Source: Dokdonia donghaensis DSW-1
Lineage (GTDB): Bacteria; Bacteroidota; Bacteroidia; Flavobacteriales; Flavobacteriaceae
DNA: 64,000 bases
Assembly: GCF_001653755.1 (NCBI RefSeq)
Contig: NZ_CP015125.1
Coordinates: 2,737,501 to 2,801,500 of the forward strand
Reading direction: 5' to 3'
Shown here one piece after another: positions 55,235 to 62,640 of this stretch. Under the pieces are notes generated by a model. It had not been told where the DNA came from. It saw nothing but the letters and a program-made list of their open reading frames with translations, and did no database searches. Positions within the stretch are counted from its first letter, which is position 1; the number at the start of each line of letters is the position of its first letter. The position numbers were made by a program, and so were the translations under genes.

Positions 55235-55265
55235 GGTAAGATTGTATTTTTAATGTTTATAGGTG

Positions 55266-55281
55266 CGCTTTCGCGAAAGCG
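55266..55281. repeat. Iterated palindrome copy 17 (after the MACPF-ankyrin gene)
   Basis: Perfect 16-mer 31 bases after the stop codon. The only hairpin found downstream of the gene. Confidence 0.95.
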
Positions 55282-55440
55282 TACTCCTTTTTAATAGCCA
55301 TATAAAATCATAAGTAGGCCTAACAATTTGGAATAAAATGTATATTTATCAGGTAATTATTTAAATAAATAACTTGCGCTAGGTTATATGACTGCACAGT
55401 TTCTTAATGTTACAAGAATATCACACAATAAACTAACACA

Positions 55441-56499
55441 TTGAATCTAGACAATAAATTAATATTTTTCTTTAGCGCACTAGGTGCTTTTAATAGCATT
55501 GTATTGAGCATATACTTTTTACTTTTTGCTAGACCCAAAAAAGGCTCAAATTACTTTCTTGGAGGCTTACTCATAGCCCTTAGCATAAGAGTATGGAAGT
55601 CTTTATTCTTTTATTACAACCCATCTCTTTCTAAAGTGTATTTGCAAATAGGACTTTCTGCCTGTTTTCTCATAGGTCCCTTTTTATATCTCTACATTAA
55701 ATCTAAATACCTGAAAAATGACAAAATAAACAAACTCACAAAGACGCACCTTTTATTTACTGTTGTGCTCATTTTATGTGTAGGGATTGTATACCCTTAT
55801 AAAAACAATATAGACCTTTGGGTTGATTATTTTTATTACATCATAAACTTACAATGGCTTGTTTATATTATCATTTCTGCATTCTTATTAAAACCAGTAA
55901 TTCATAAGCTTATGACAAGAGATCATAAATTAGATTATAATGAGGTCTGGCTTGTTAGTGTTTTCTTTGGTGTTTTATGTATTTGGATAGCTTATAATAC
56001 TGCTTCATATACATCTTATATTGTAGGTGCTTTATCTTATTCATTTGTTTTTTACCTAACTGGTTTGTTGATTTACCACAAAAGAAAAAAAGAGTTTGTG
56101 GTATCTATGAAAAAAGAAAAGTATGCAAATACTCAAATAGAAGAAACTGAAGTAAATCATCTATTAGAAAAAATTGAATCAACACTTGTTAACGAAGAGT
56201 TGTATAAGAACCCTAATATTACGATGCCGCTTCTAGCAAAAAAGATTAATATTCGTCCACAATTATTATCACAATTGCTCAATAATAATTTAAGTAAGAG
56301 CTTTTCTCTCTTTATAAATGAATATAGAATTGAAGAGGCAAAAAGGCTATTAAAAGAAAAACCTCATTTAAAAATTGATACAATTGCCGAAGAGTGCGGG
56401 TATAATTCAAACAGTACATTTTATGCGGCTTTTAAGAAGATAACTCAAACCACACCCTCAAAATATATAGCCCAAGAATCTAACCTTAAAATGTCCTAA
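55441..56499 (+). CDS. AraC-type regulator with N-terminal membrane domain
   Basis: A 352-residue protein. Residues 1-215 hold about six to seven transmembrane helices. Residues about 250-348 are an AraC/XylS double helix-turn-helix (KNPNITMPLLAKKINIRPQLLSQLL, then IDTIAEECGYNSNSTFYAAFKK). This membrane-sensor AraC layout is common in flavobacteria. The start is a TTG. It lies 90 bases before the NTF2/DJ-1 gene and is its obvious candidate regulator; the signal sensed is unknown. Confidence 0.88.
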   Translation: MNLDNKLIFFFSALGAFNSIVLSIYFLLFARPKKGSNYFLGGLLIALSIRVWKSLFFYYNPSLSKVYLQIGLSACFLIGPFLYLYIKSKYLKNDKINKLTKTHLLFTVVLILCVGIVYPYKNNIDLWVDYFYYIINLQWLVYIIISAFLLKPVIHKLMTRDHKLDYNEVWLVSVFFGVLCIWIAYNTASYTSYIVGALSYSFVFYLTGLLIYHKRKKEFVVSMKKEKYANTQIEETEVNHLLEKIESTLVNEELYKNPNITMPLLAKKINIRPQLLSQLLNNNLSKSFSLFINEYRIEEAKRLLKEKPHLKIDTIAEECGYNSNSTFYAAFKKITQTTPSKYIAQESNLKMS

Positions 56500-56558
56500 T
56501 GTATACATCAGGAATATGATAGTATAAATGTATTACCCCTAAAGTGACCATTTGAACT

Positions 56559-56588
56559 AAAATTGTAACCTAATCAAATTACAATTTT
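56559..56588. promoter_or_regulatory. 10-bp inverted repeat abutting the start of the NTF2/DJ-1 gene
   Basis: AAAATTGTAA and TTACAATTTT separated by 10 bases, ending one base before the ATG. It could be an operator or a leader hairpin that masks the start codon. Confidence 0.5.
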
Positions 56589-56589
56589 T

Positions 56590-57705
56590 ATGAAAAATTC
56601 ACTTTTATTTTTAAGCCTTATCTTTTTCTATTCAGTGACGTATGGTCAAACTGAATCACAAGAAATTAAAGAAGTACTTTTTAATTATATAAATGGTACA
56701 TCATACAATAAACCCGAACTTATTGAAAAAGCTTTTTATCCAGAAGCAGATCTCTTTTTAGACAACAAAGAAAACAATTTATGGATTGTCCCTATTAAAG
56801 AATATCAAGGCTGGTATAAAAACAAAAAGCAAGGAGATTTTAATGGAAGAATAGGCAATATTGTATCTATAGACTATACAAACAACATTGCAACAGCAAA
56901 GGTAGAAATACTATTCCCTGATGATAACTCAAGGTACATAGACCTATTTATATTAAAAAAGATAGACAATAAATGGAAAATCATAAGTAAAGCCGCTACA
57001 AAAGATAGTGGCGCTGCTCTTTCTGATAAAATTCTTTTCATAGTTTCAAATGCAGCACACTATGGAAATTCTGATATTTCTACAGGAAATAGTTTCTCAG
57101 AATTAGTAAATGCCTATAGTACTTTTAAAAGTGCAGGTTATACAGTAGATTTTGTGAGTCCAGAAGGGGGTACTATTCCACTTTCATATATTGATACTTC
57201 AGACTCGTTAAGTATGTCATACTTATATAATTCTGATTTTATGTATGCATTAAAACATACTCATAAGCCAAGTGAGATAGCACCTCAAAACTATAAAGCA
57301 GTACATTATATAGGTGGAGGTGCAGCAATGTACGGCGTACCAGAGAGTCAAGAAATTCAAAAAATAGCAATGGCCATTTATGAGCAACATAATGGTATAA
57401 TTTCTTCTGTATGCCACGGGACTGCGGGTATCGTAAATCTCAAAACAAAAGACGGAAAGTATCTCTTTAAAAATAAACTCGTGAGTGGATATCCAGATTC
57501 GTTTGAGAAAAAGGATGCGGCCTATTTTAAACACTTCCCATTCTTAATACAGAAAACATTAGAAGATAGAGGTGCTGTATTTAAATTTTCTCCTAGAAAC
57601 AATTCTCACGTAGAAGTAGATGGAAGATTAATTACAGGACAAAATTATCTATCATCTCGAGACGTTGCCTTGAAGATAATTGAACAGTTAAAAGTCTTAA
57701 ATTGA
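56590..57705 (+). CDS. Secreted NTF2-like plus DJ-1/PfpI fusion protein
   Basis: A 371-residue exported protein. A signal peptide (about 1-19, ending in TYGQ) is followed by an NTF2/SnoaL-like lumazine-binding-type domain (about 22-140) and then a DJ-1/PfpI domain (about 148-370). The nucleophilic elbow is SSVCHGTAG with the conserved Cys, and the Glu/His partners are plausible in SPEGG and NNSHVEVDG. DJ-1 relatives act as glyoxalases or chaperones against reactive carbonyls; here it would act outside the cytoplasm. It follows the AraC-type gene. Confidence 0.85.
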   Translation: MKNSLLFLSLIFFYSVTYGQTESQEIKEVLFNYINGTSYNKPELIEKAFYPEADLFLDNKENNLWIVPIKEYQGWYKNKKQGDFNGRIGNIVSIDYTNNIATAKVEILFPDDNSRYIDLFILKKIDNKWKIISKAATKDSGAALSDKILFIVSNAAHYGNSDISTGNSFSELVNAYSTFKSAGYTVDFVSPEGGTIPLSYIDTSDSLSMSYLYNSDFMYALKHTHKPSEIAPQNYKAVHYIGGGAAMYGVPESQEIQKIAMAIYEQHNGIISSVCHGTAGIVNLKTKDGKYLFKNKLVSGYPDSFEKKDAAYFKHFPFLIQKTLEDRGAVFKFSPRNNSHVEVDGRLITGQNYLSSRDVALKIIEQLKVLN

Positions 57706-57731
57706 GATTGTATATATAACGCACCCAATTA

Positions 57732-57747
57732 TGCTTTCGCGAAAGCG
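57732..57747. repeat. Iterated palindrome copy 18 (after the NTF2/DJ-1 gene)
   Basis: 15 of 16 positions; perfect core at 57733-57746. None is seen in the remaining 6.2 kb of the window. Confidence 0.9.
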
Positions 57748-57842
57748 TAATTATATTGATGATATAAAACACCGCAAGATTTGGTTAGCCAAAACAACAG
57801 AAGAGAGCTAAACAATCAAAACTCTTTGATTTTACTTGAATA

Positions 57843-57877
57843 AAAAAGCTCCTTTATTTCATTATAAAGGAGCTTTT
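57843..57877. terminator. Terminator at the end of the curli operon
   Basis: Stem AAAAGCTCCTTTAT/ATAAAGGAGCTTTT with a 6-7 base loop. A-rich on the left and T-rich on the right; it can end the minus-strand curli transcript 18 bases after its last gene, and any read-through from the left. Confidence 0.82.
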
Positions 57878-57895
57878 AGTATGAATATATCTAGT

Positions 57896-59401
57896 TTATT
57901 GCCAGTCTGGCATAGCGCCATCCTCTACAAGAGTTGTTCTGGATGCATCGCCTAGTTGTGATGTTACAATATCACGTACAGATACCTCATCATTAGGCGT
58001 ATTTGTATAAACAATACCCGCATTAGTAGGTGTAAAGCGAGGGTCTAGATCATTTGTTCCGGCAGGTTTATCTCCAGACTGGTCTACTGGAGCATTGCCC
58101 GTGCCTAACTCGTAGGTAAATACACGTGTGTCTAGTTGTAAATAGTTAGGATTTTCAAATTCTGAAATGTCTCTTGTAAACACGATGGTGGCACCGGTGA
58201 TAGAAATATCAAGACCTCCTAGCGCTCCTTGAAAACCTGTTACAGCAGTCTCTATAAGGTTACCATCTAGATCTAGCACAAGAATCTCTGCCGCATAACC
58301 AGATACATTATTAGTTTTTATAACGAAAAAGTCGTCAAATCTCGCTCTTTCTACCTCTGTGATAAAACTACCATCTGGTGTGGTATAAACGAGCTCTAAG
58401 CCTCCTCCATCTGTGTTTATAGAAAATAATTTATCAAAACTAGGGAAGTATAATTTCTCTCCAGTAGGCTCCCAGGAGAAGTCTACTTCTTCTAGATTAA
58501 AACCATTTACGGGTTGTGATGCTGTTACTTGAAAAACGTCACTCCCATCCTCATTCATTGTAAATAGTTGTGTCTCTCCTCCTACGGTGCGTAAGAAAGC
58601 GATTTTATTTACTTCTGTATTACGTCTAGGTCTAAAACTATTAGACGATTGCGAGGTAAGAGCGAGGGGGCCTAATCCTGTTTCAGAACCGTCATCTGTA
58701 GAATAGATTACATTATTACCGTTACTCTCTTTACGTACAAATACTAATCTATTATTAGGCTCATCAATGGTATTAAAAGAACTAAACTCACTATTTACAT
58801 CTGGATTTATACCATCGTTTACGGTTACTTGCCAGAAGTACTTAGTAGAAAATGCAAGATCATTTACTGATAAGAAGGTATCACTCAAGTTTTGAAAATT
58901 GAGTATTTCATTAGTCATATCATTACGTAGTTCTAGTTGATACACTAGCTCATCAAAAGGATCTGGATCTGTTACTGTCCAGGTAAAAAGTACGTCTTGA
59001 GCCACATCTTCTGCCTCATCTGCCGGAGTGACTAAAATTGGTATAGACGGTGCTACATTATTGGCTGTTTCTGGTTGTAATTCAAAAATAACGTTTGTAG
59101 TAGCTCCCTCTGTAACCGTTGCAGGCTCAAAAGCGGTAATAAAATCACTCTTTTCTGCTTGCACAGAATAATCTCCTACTACTACTTCACCTAGATCAAA
59201 GCTTCCATCTTCACCTGTAAAAACAGTATTTGATGGTGGATTTGTAGATATTTTTACATTTGCCTGTGGGGCATTATCTCCTTCAAAGACTACCACCCCC
59301 GTTATATTACCGATACCTGTTTCTCCTAATGTGTCTTCACTACAACTTACTAGTAAGCTTAGTGTACAACATAAAAAGAATATATATAAACCTGTTTTCA
59401 T
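57896..59401 (-). CDS. Curli-operon lipoprotein: carboxypeptidase-regulatory, Fn3-like and TolB-like propeller domains
   Basis: A 501-residue lipoprotein anchored at Cys20 (LLVSC). Domains in order: carboxypeptidase regulatory-like fold (about 32-110; GNITGVVVFEGDNAPQANVKI), Fn3/Big-type domain (about 115-215; LVTPADEAEDVAQDVLFTWTV) and a beta-propeller with TolB/PD40-like units (about 220-500). It starts 5 bases after the csgG stop and is the last gene before the terminator, so it is part of the curli operon. It has no counterpart in the E. coli csg operons. A role at the cell surface in fibre attachment or secretion is inferred. Confidence 0.82.
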   Translation of the reverse strand: MKTGLYIFFLCCTLSLLVSCSEDTLGETGIGNITGVVVFEGDNAPQANVKISTNPPSNTVFTGEDGSFDLGEVVVGDYSVQAEKSDFITAFEPATVTEGATTNVIFELQPETANNVAPSIPILVTPADEAEDVAQDVLFTWTVTDPDPFDELVYQLELRNDMTNEILNFQNLSDTFLSVNDLAFSTKYFWQVTVNDGINPDVNSEFSSFNTIDEPNNRLVFVRKESNGNNVIYSTDDGSETGLGPLALTSQSSNSFRPRRNTEVNKIAFLRTVGGETQLFTMNEDGSDVFQVTASQPVNGFNLEEVDFSWEPTGEKLYFPSFDKLFSINTDGGGLELVYTTPDGSFITEVERARFDDFFVIKTNNVSGYAAEILVLDLDGNLIETAVTGFQGALGGLDISITGATIVFTRDISEFENPNYLQLDTRVFTYELGTGNAPVDQSGDKPAGTNDLDPRFTPTNAGIVYTNTPNDEVSVRDIVTSQLGDASRTTLVEDGAMPDWQ

Positions 59402-59406
59402 TTTGA

Positions 59407-60804
59407 TTAATTTAATGGGATTACCTCGTCTTCTACCTCTTCTTTTTTATCTTTTAAAATGCTATATCTCAAACCAAAACCAAAGTTGAAGTAAAAATCA
59501 TTTCTTCTACCATTTATGGCAAGGTCTACATCATCTACAAAAGTCAAGTTCTGTTCGGCAAATAATTTGAGCCCTACTCTATCGCTAACTTTGTAAAGTA
59601 CGCCGCCACCGTACTGCATTTTGGGAGCGCTTACATCATTATCTCCAAAAAGGTAACCGCCTCCTGCATAGATAAAGGGTGTAAAATTATCTGTAGGTAA
59701 AATTTCATAAGTAAGATTGAGGTTAAGACTTGTATATGCTTGCTCAAACTCATTACCCGCTTTAAATCTTTGATACCTTCCGTTAAAATGTAAACCAAAA
59801 GTAGAGCCTAGCGCTGTCTGGTAACCAAGCTGCACAAACTCACCAAATTTCTTATCTGCAAGGTCTCCATCAAAGAGATTTGCTCCTAAGGCAAAGTCAA
59901 AATGTGAGTTTGCTACATTAGGCTTATACACTCTATCATATAAACGTGTAGATTCTTCTAGTTCTTTTTCTTTATAATATTGTGCTACTACCTTTTCATT
60001 AAGTTCTCTACCCTTACTAGTAGACCATAAATTATCTTCTATACCTTCTATGATAAGACCTCTTACAGATTTTTCTATAGCCTCCTTTATTGCTAGTTGT
60101 ACAGGTTCATTACGTGTAAAACCAGTCTCTACCTCTAGCAGCCTCTGAAAGTTTACATATTTAAACAAACTAGCATCAAGTGATTGTGACAATATGGTTT
60201 TTGACACGTAAATAGTTTTTAAAATCTCACCACTTTGAGTATTTATTGCTCGTAAATAAACTGTGACTCTATCCTGACGGTATTGGGTAGAACCACTTAT
60301 ACCAAAGTACCTTGCACCTAGCCCTCCGGTTACAATATTTGTATCATAAGAAACGATACCTCCTTCAAGCAATATACCTGCAAATAAGAGACCTGGTAAT
60401 CTCGGCTCGTTTGGGTTTGTGGTTTTTCTAGCTTCCTCTCTGGTTTGCTTTATAATATTACGCTCTTGTAATAAATTACCCAGGTTTTCCCTTTCTAAGG
60501 TTCTAAACCACTTAGAATCTTCAAGCGCTTTTAATAATATCGCGGTTGACCCTTGTGTTACCGCAGTACTAAATGTACTTGCAGTCGCACTTGCCTTGAA
60601 TTGCCCTGTAAGATCTCTAAAATTATATACACCTACGTCTATCCTTCTAGATGTAGGTGGTAATGCTAGAAGGGAATCTGTAGTTGCGAGTTTTTCTCCA
60701 GTTCTTGCCTCTTCTGGACCCAGTGGCTGGTTAAAATAAGTACCACAGCTTGAAAGCGTGCTAAGCATTAAAACTAAAAGACCTGTTTGTAAGATATACT
60801 TCAT
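59407..60804 (-). CDS. csgG: Curli secretion pore CsgG with C-terminal barrel-like extension
   Basis: A 465-residue lipoprotein (Cys20 in TLSSC). The first 280 residues match CsgG: RRIDVGVYNFRDLTGQFK, the transmembrane-hairpin region with GGIVSYDTNIVTGGLGARYFG, and VYLRAINTQSGEIL. CsgG forms the nonameric outer-membrane channel for curlin. Residues about 295-455 add an outer-membrane-barrel-like domain (FDFALGANLFDG to FNFGFGLRYSI), absent in E. coli CsgG but common in Bacteroidota. It sits between csgF and the lipoprotein gene with gaps of 8 and 5 bases. Confidence 0.92.
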   Translation of the reverse strand: MKYILQTGLLVLMLSTLSSCGTYFNQPLGPEEARTGEKLATTDSLLALPPTSRRIDVGVYNFRDLTGQFKASATASTFSTAVTQGSTAILLKALEDSKWFRTLERENLGNLLQERNIIKQTREEARKTTNPNEPRLPGLLFAGILLEGGIVSYDTNIVTGGLGARYFGISGSTQYRQDRVTVYLRAINTQSGEILKTIYVSKTILSQSLDASLFKYVNFQRLLEVETGFTRNEPVQLAIKEAIEKSVRGLIIEGIEDNLWSTSKGRELNEKVVAQYYKEKELEESTRLYDRVYKPNVANSHFDFALGANLFDGDLADKKFGEFVQLGYQTALGSTFGLHFNGRYQRFKAGNEFEQAYTSLNLNLTYEILPTDNFTPFIYAGGGYLFGDNDVSAPKMQYGGGVLYKVSDRVGLKLFAEQNLTFVDDVDLAINGRRNDFYFNFGFGLRYSILKDKKEEVEDEVIPLN

Positions 60805-60812
60805 AATTGCTT

Positions 60813-61220
60813 TTAGTTAGGAACAATAACTTGTGTGGTCTCCCCTGTATTTATATCTAATATATTAATTACAAGCCCCTCGGCAGTTTGAAAAGCTTCA
60901 ACCTCAAGACTTCCAAATGTAAATGTACCTTCTTGTAACTCTCCATCTTCTCCAAATAGTGACCTTGTAATACTATTACTTATGTTGTTAAGCAGCGTTC
61001 TATTAATATCTTCTGTAAAGCGCTCGAGATCGGTTTGTTGTGCAAATGGATCTACCGCATTAGGATCTGTAAATGAGTTTTGAGCATCTGCAGATGATTG
61101 TAGCCAGGCATAATTAAATGAACTTCCTCCAAAGTTCGGGTTTTTAGGAGTGTAAACAAGTTGCTGCGAGAAGCAACCACCTGTTACAAACAGTCCTGCG
61201 ATGAGTATAAAACTTTTCAT
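60813..61220 (-). CDS. csgF: Curli assembly protein CsgF
   Basis: A 135-residue exported protein that caps the CsgG pore and couples nucleation to secretion. A short signal peptide (ending near GGCFSQ) is followed by LVYTPKNPNFGGSSFNYAWLQSSADAQN, the hallmark CsgF N-terminus that inserts into the CsgG channel. The C-terminal half is a short beta-sheet. It lies 14 bases after csgE and 8 before csgG. Confidence 0.93.
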   Translation of the reverse strand: MKSFILIAGLFVTGGCFSQQLVYTPKNPNFGGSSFNYAWLQSSADAQNSFTDPNAVDPFAQQTDLERFTEDINRTLLNNISNSITRSLFGEDGELQEGTFTFGSLEVEAFQTAEGLVINILDINTGETTQVIVPN

Positions 61221-61233
61221 AAGTAGTCTGGAA

Positions 61234-61995
61234 TTAATATGATGTTAAGAGTTGTTTTGTTCTTGCTAGTTGATTAAAATGTCCTTGAACCTGTCGTATG
61301 CACTCCTCTGAGGCTTTCCTCAAAAACTCATCTCTAGGCTGTGCATTAAACTTTACAATTGTAGTCGTTCCTTCTATTACTTTTATAACGGTACTCCTAC
61401 CTAGTCCAAAATCTTCTTTTATAATAATATCCTTAGACCATTTTATATTATCGATACTACACTTTTGAAAAAAGTATCTATAAAAATCACGACCTGCTTT
61501 TGTTTTAGTATCTTCTATAATTAAACCCGTGAGACCTATAGACTGCCCTTGTTGTAATGCCTGGCTTAATATAGTACGCTCTCCTACTTTGGGTATCTCA
61601 TCAATAATTTCGGCAACAATGACGCGATCCTTACCTATTAAATTTTCTCCATCGTAAACGAGAAGCAGTATAAGTGCGTCCTTACTTTTTTCAATAAGCA
61701 TTGCATAGTCATTGAGTATGACTTTTTGTGAAGGCTCAATTACAAACCTTCCTTCTGCCTCTTCTTTTTTGGGGTTATTTGTACCATCTCTTTGTATAAT
61801 TGAGAATTTGTACCGTATGCTTCTGTTTAAACCTGTTAGGTTAGAAGCATTTGCTGTTATTAAATAAAGTCCATTAGACTCAACTATTTCAATTTTTGCA
61901 GCAATTTCTGTATTGTAGAATTTTTGCGCCTTCACCGTATCTGTTAAGAATATGAGCGCAATAAGTAATATGTATGTACTATAGCGTAACATCAT
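61234..61995 (-). CDS. csgE: Curli assembly protein CsgE (long form)
   Basis: A 253-residue exported protein. A signal peptide (about 1-23) is followed by a beta-rich N-terminal domain (about 25-130) absent in E. coli CsgE. The CsgE core lies at about 145-250, with the C-terminal segment DFYRYFFQKC, ERSTVIKV-like strand (GRSTVIKVIEG) and ASEECIRQVQGHF. CsgE plugs the periplasmic side of the secretion pore. ATG start; 31 bases after the csgB-like gene. Confidence 0.87.
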   Translation of the reverse strand: MMLRYSTYILLIALIFLTDTVKAQKFYNTEIAAKIEIVESNGLYLITANASNLTGLNRSIRYKFSIIQRDGTNNPKKEEAEGRFVIEPSQKVILNDYAMLIEKSKDALILLLVYDGENLIGKDRVIVAEIIDEIPKVGERTILSQALQQGQSIGLTGLIIEDTKTKAGRDFYRYFFQKCSIDNIKWSKDIIIKEDFGLGRSTVIKVIEGTTTIVKFNAQPRDEFLRKASEECIRQVQGHFNQLARTKQLLTSY

Positions 61996-62026
61996 TAAAG
62001 TATGCTATTATGAGCTAAGTAATAAA

Positions 62027-62524
62027 CTAGTTAAACTGACGAACTATCACTGCTTGACCTGAACCATTACCTGTCTGAGTTACTTTTATAGGTCCAGAGG
62101 TACGGCTGGTGCCATATCTTTCTAATTCTAAATTATTTCCTTTTTGAATCACTTGCATACCAGATCCAGATGCATTGCTTGTAGAAACATCTATTACTGA
62201 ATTTCCATTTCCTAATTGATACACGCTCTCTGAAATATTATTACCTCTTAAGGCAATTGCAACATCATTACTATTACCATTTTGAGAAACTGTAACAGAA
62301 GAACTAGATGAAGCAATATTTACATATGATGAGTTAGCTTGACCTACTTGTTGAATCAATACACTATTATTAGGAAAATTATTATTTAATCTAGGTAATT
62401 GCTCTGTAGCTACAAGGTTAACAATATTAGAACGAGTTATAGTTTCTGGTGCAGCCTCATTAGTCTGAGCCGCTAGTGACACAGTAAAAAGAAATGCGAA
62501 AATTAATAAACTATAGATTTTCAT
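62027..62524 (-). CDS. Curlin-repeat protein, minor subunit/nucleator-like (CsgB-like)
   Basis: A 165-residue exported protein. A signal peptide ends in SLAAQ. The rest has about five to six curlin half-repeats of the form Qx(G)xxN (QVGQANSS, QNGNSND, QLGNGNS, QKGNNLE, QTGNGSG), less regular than in the main subunit. It could nucleate fibre growth. It lies 116 bases after the long curlin gene, separated by a hairpin, and 31 bases before csgE. Confidence 0.82.
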   Translation of the reverse strand: MKIYSLLIFAFLFTVSLAAQTNEAAPETITRSNIVNLVATEQLPRLNNNFPNNSVLIQQVGQANSSYVNIASSSSSVTVSQNGNSNDVAIALRGNNISESVYQLGNGNSVIDVSTSNASGSGMQVIQKGNNLELERYGTSRTSGPIKVTQTGNGSGQAVIVRQFN

Positions 62525-62540
62525 AATTTTTTATATAAAG

Positions 62541-62579
62541 AAAAGGGTGTGTGAGATTTATTGATCACTACACCCTTTT
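62541..62579 (-). terminator. Hairpin between the two curlin genes (possible attenuator)
   Basis: Stem AAAAGGGTGT/ACACCCTTTT, with GTGA/TCAC pairing inside the loop. On the minus strand it is followed by TTTTCTTTATAT, an interrupted T run, so termination may be partial. A second small hairpin AATCACT/AGTGATT is at 62592-62614. Confidence 0.65.
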
Positions 62580-62640
62580 CAGGTTATTTTTAATCACTCT
62601 TAAATGTAGTGATTATTTGTGTCTTAAGAAATATTATTTC

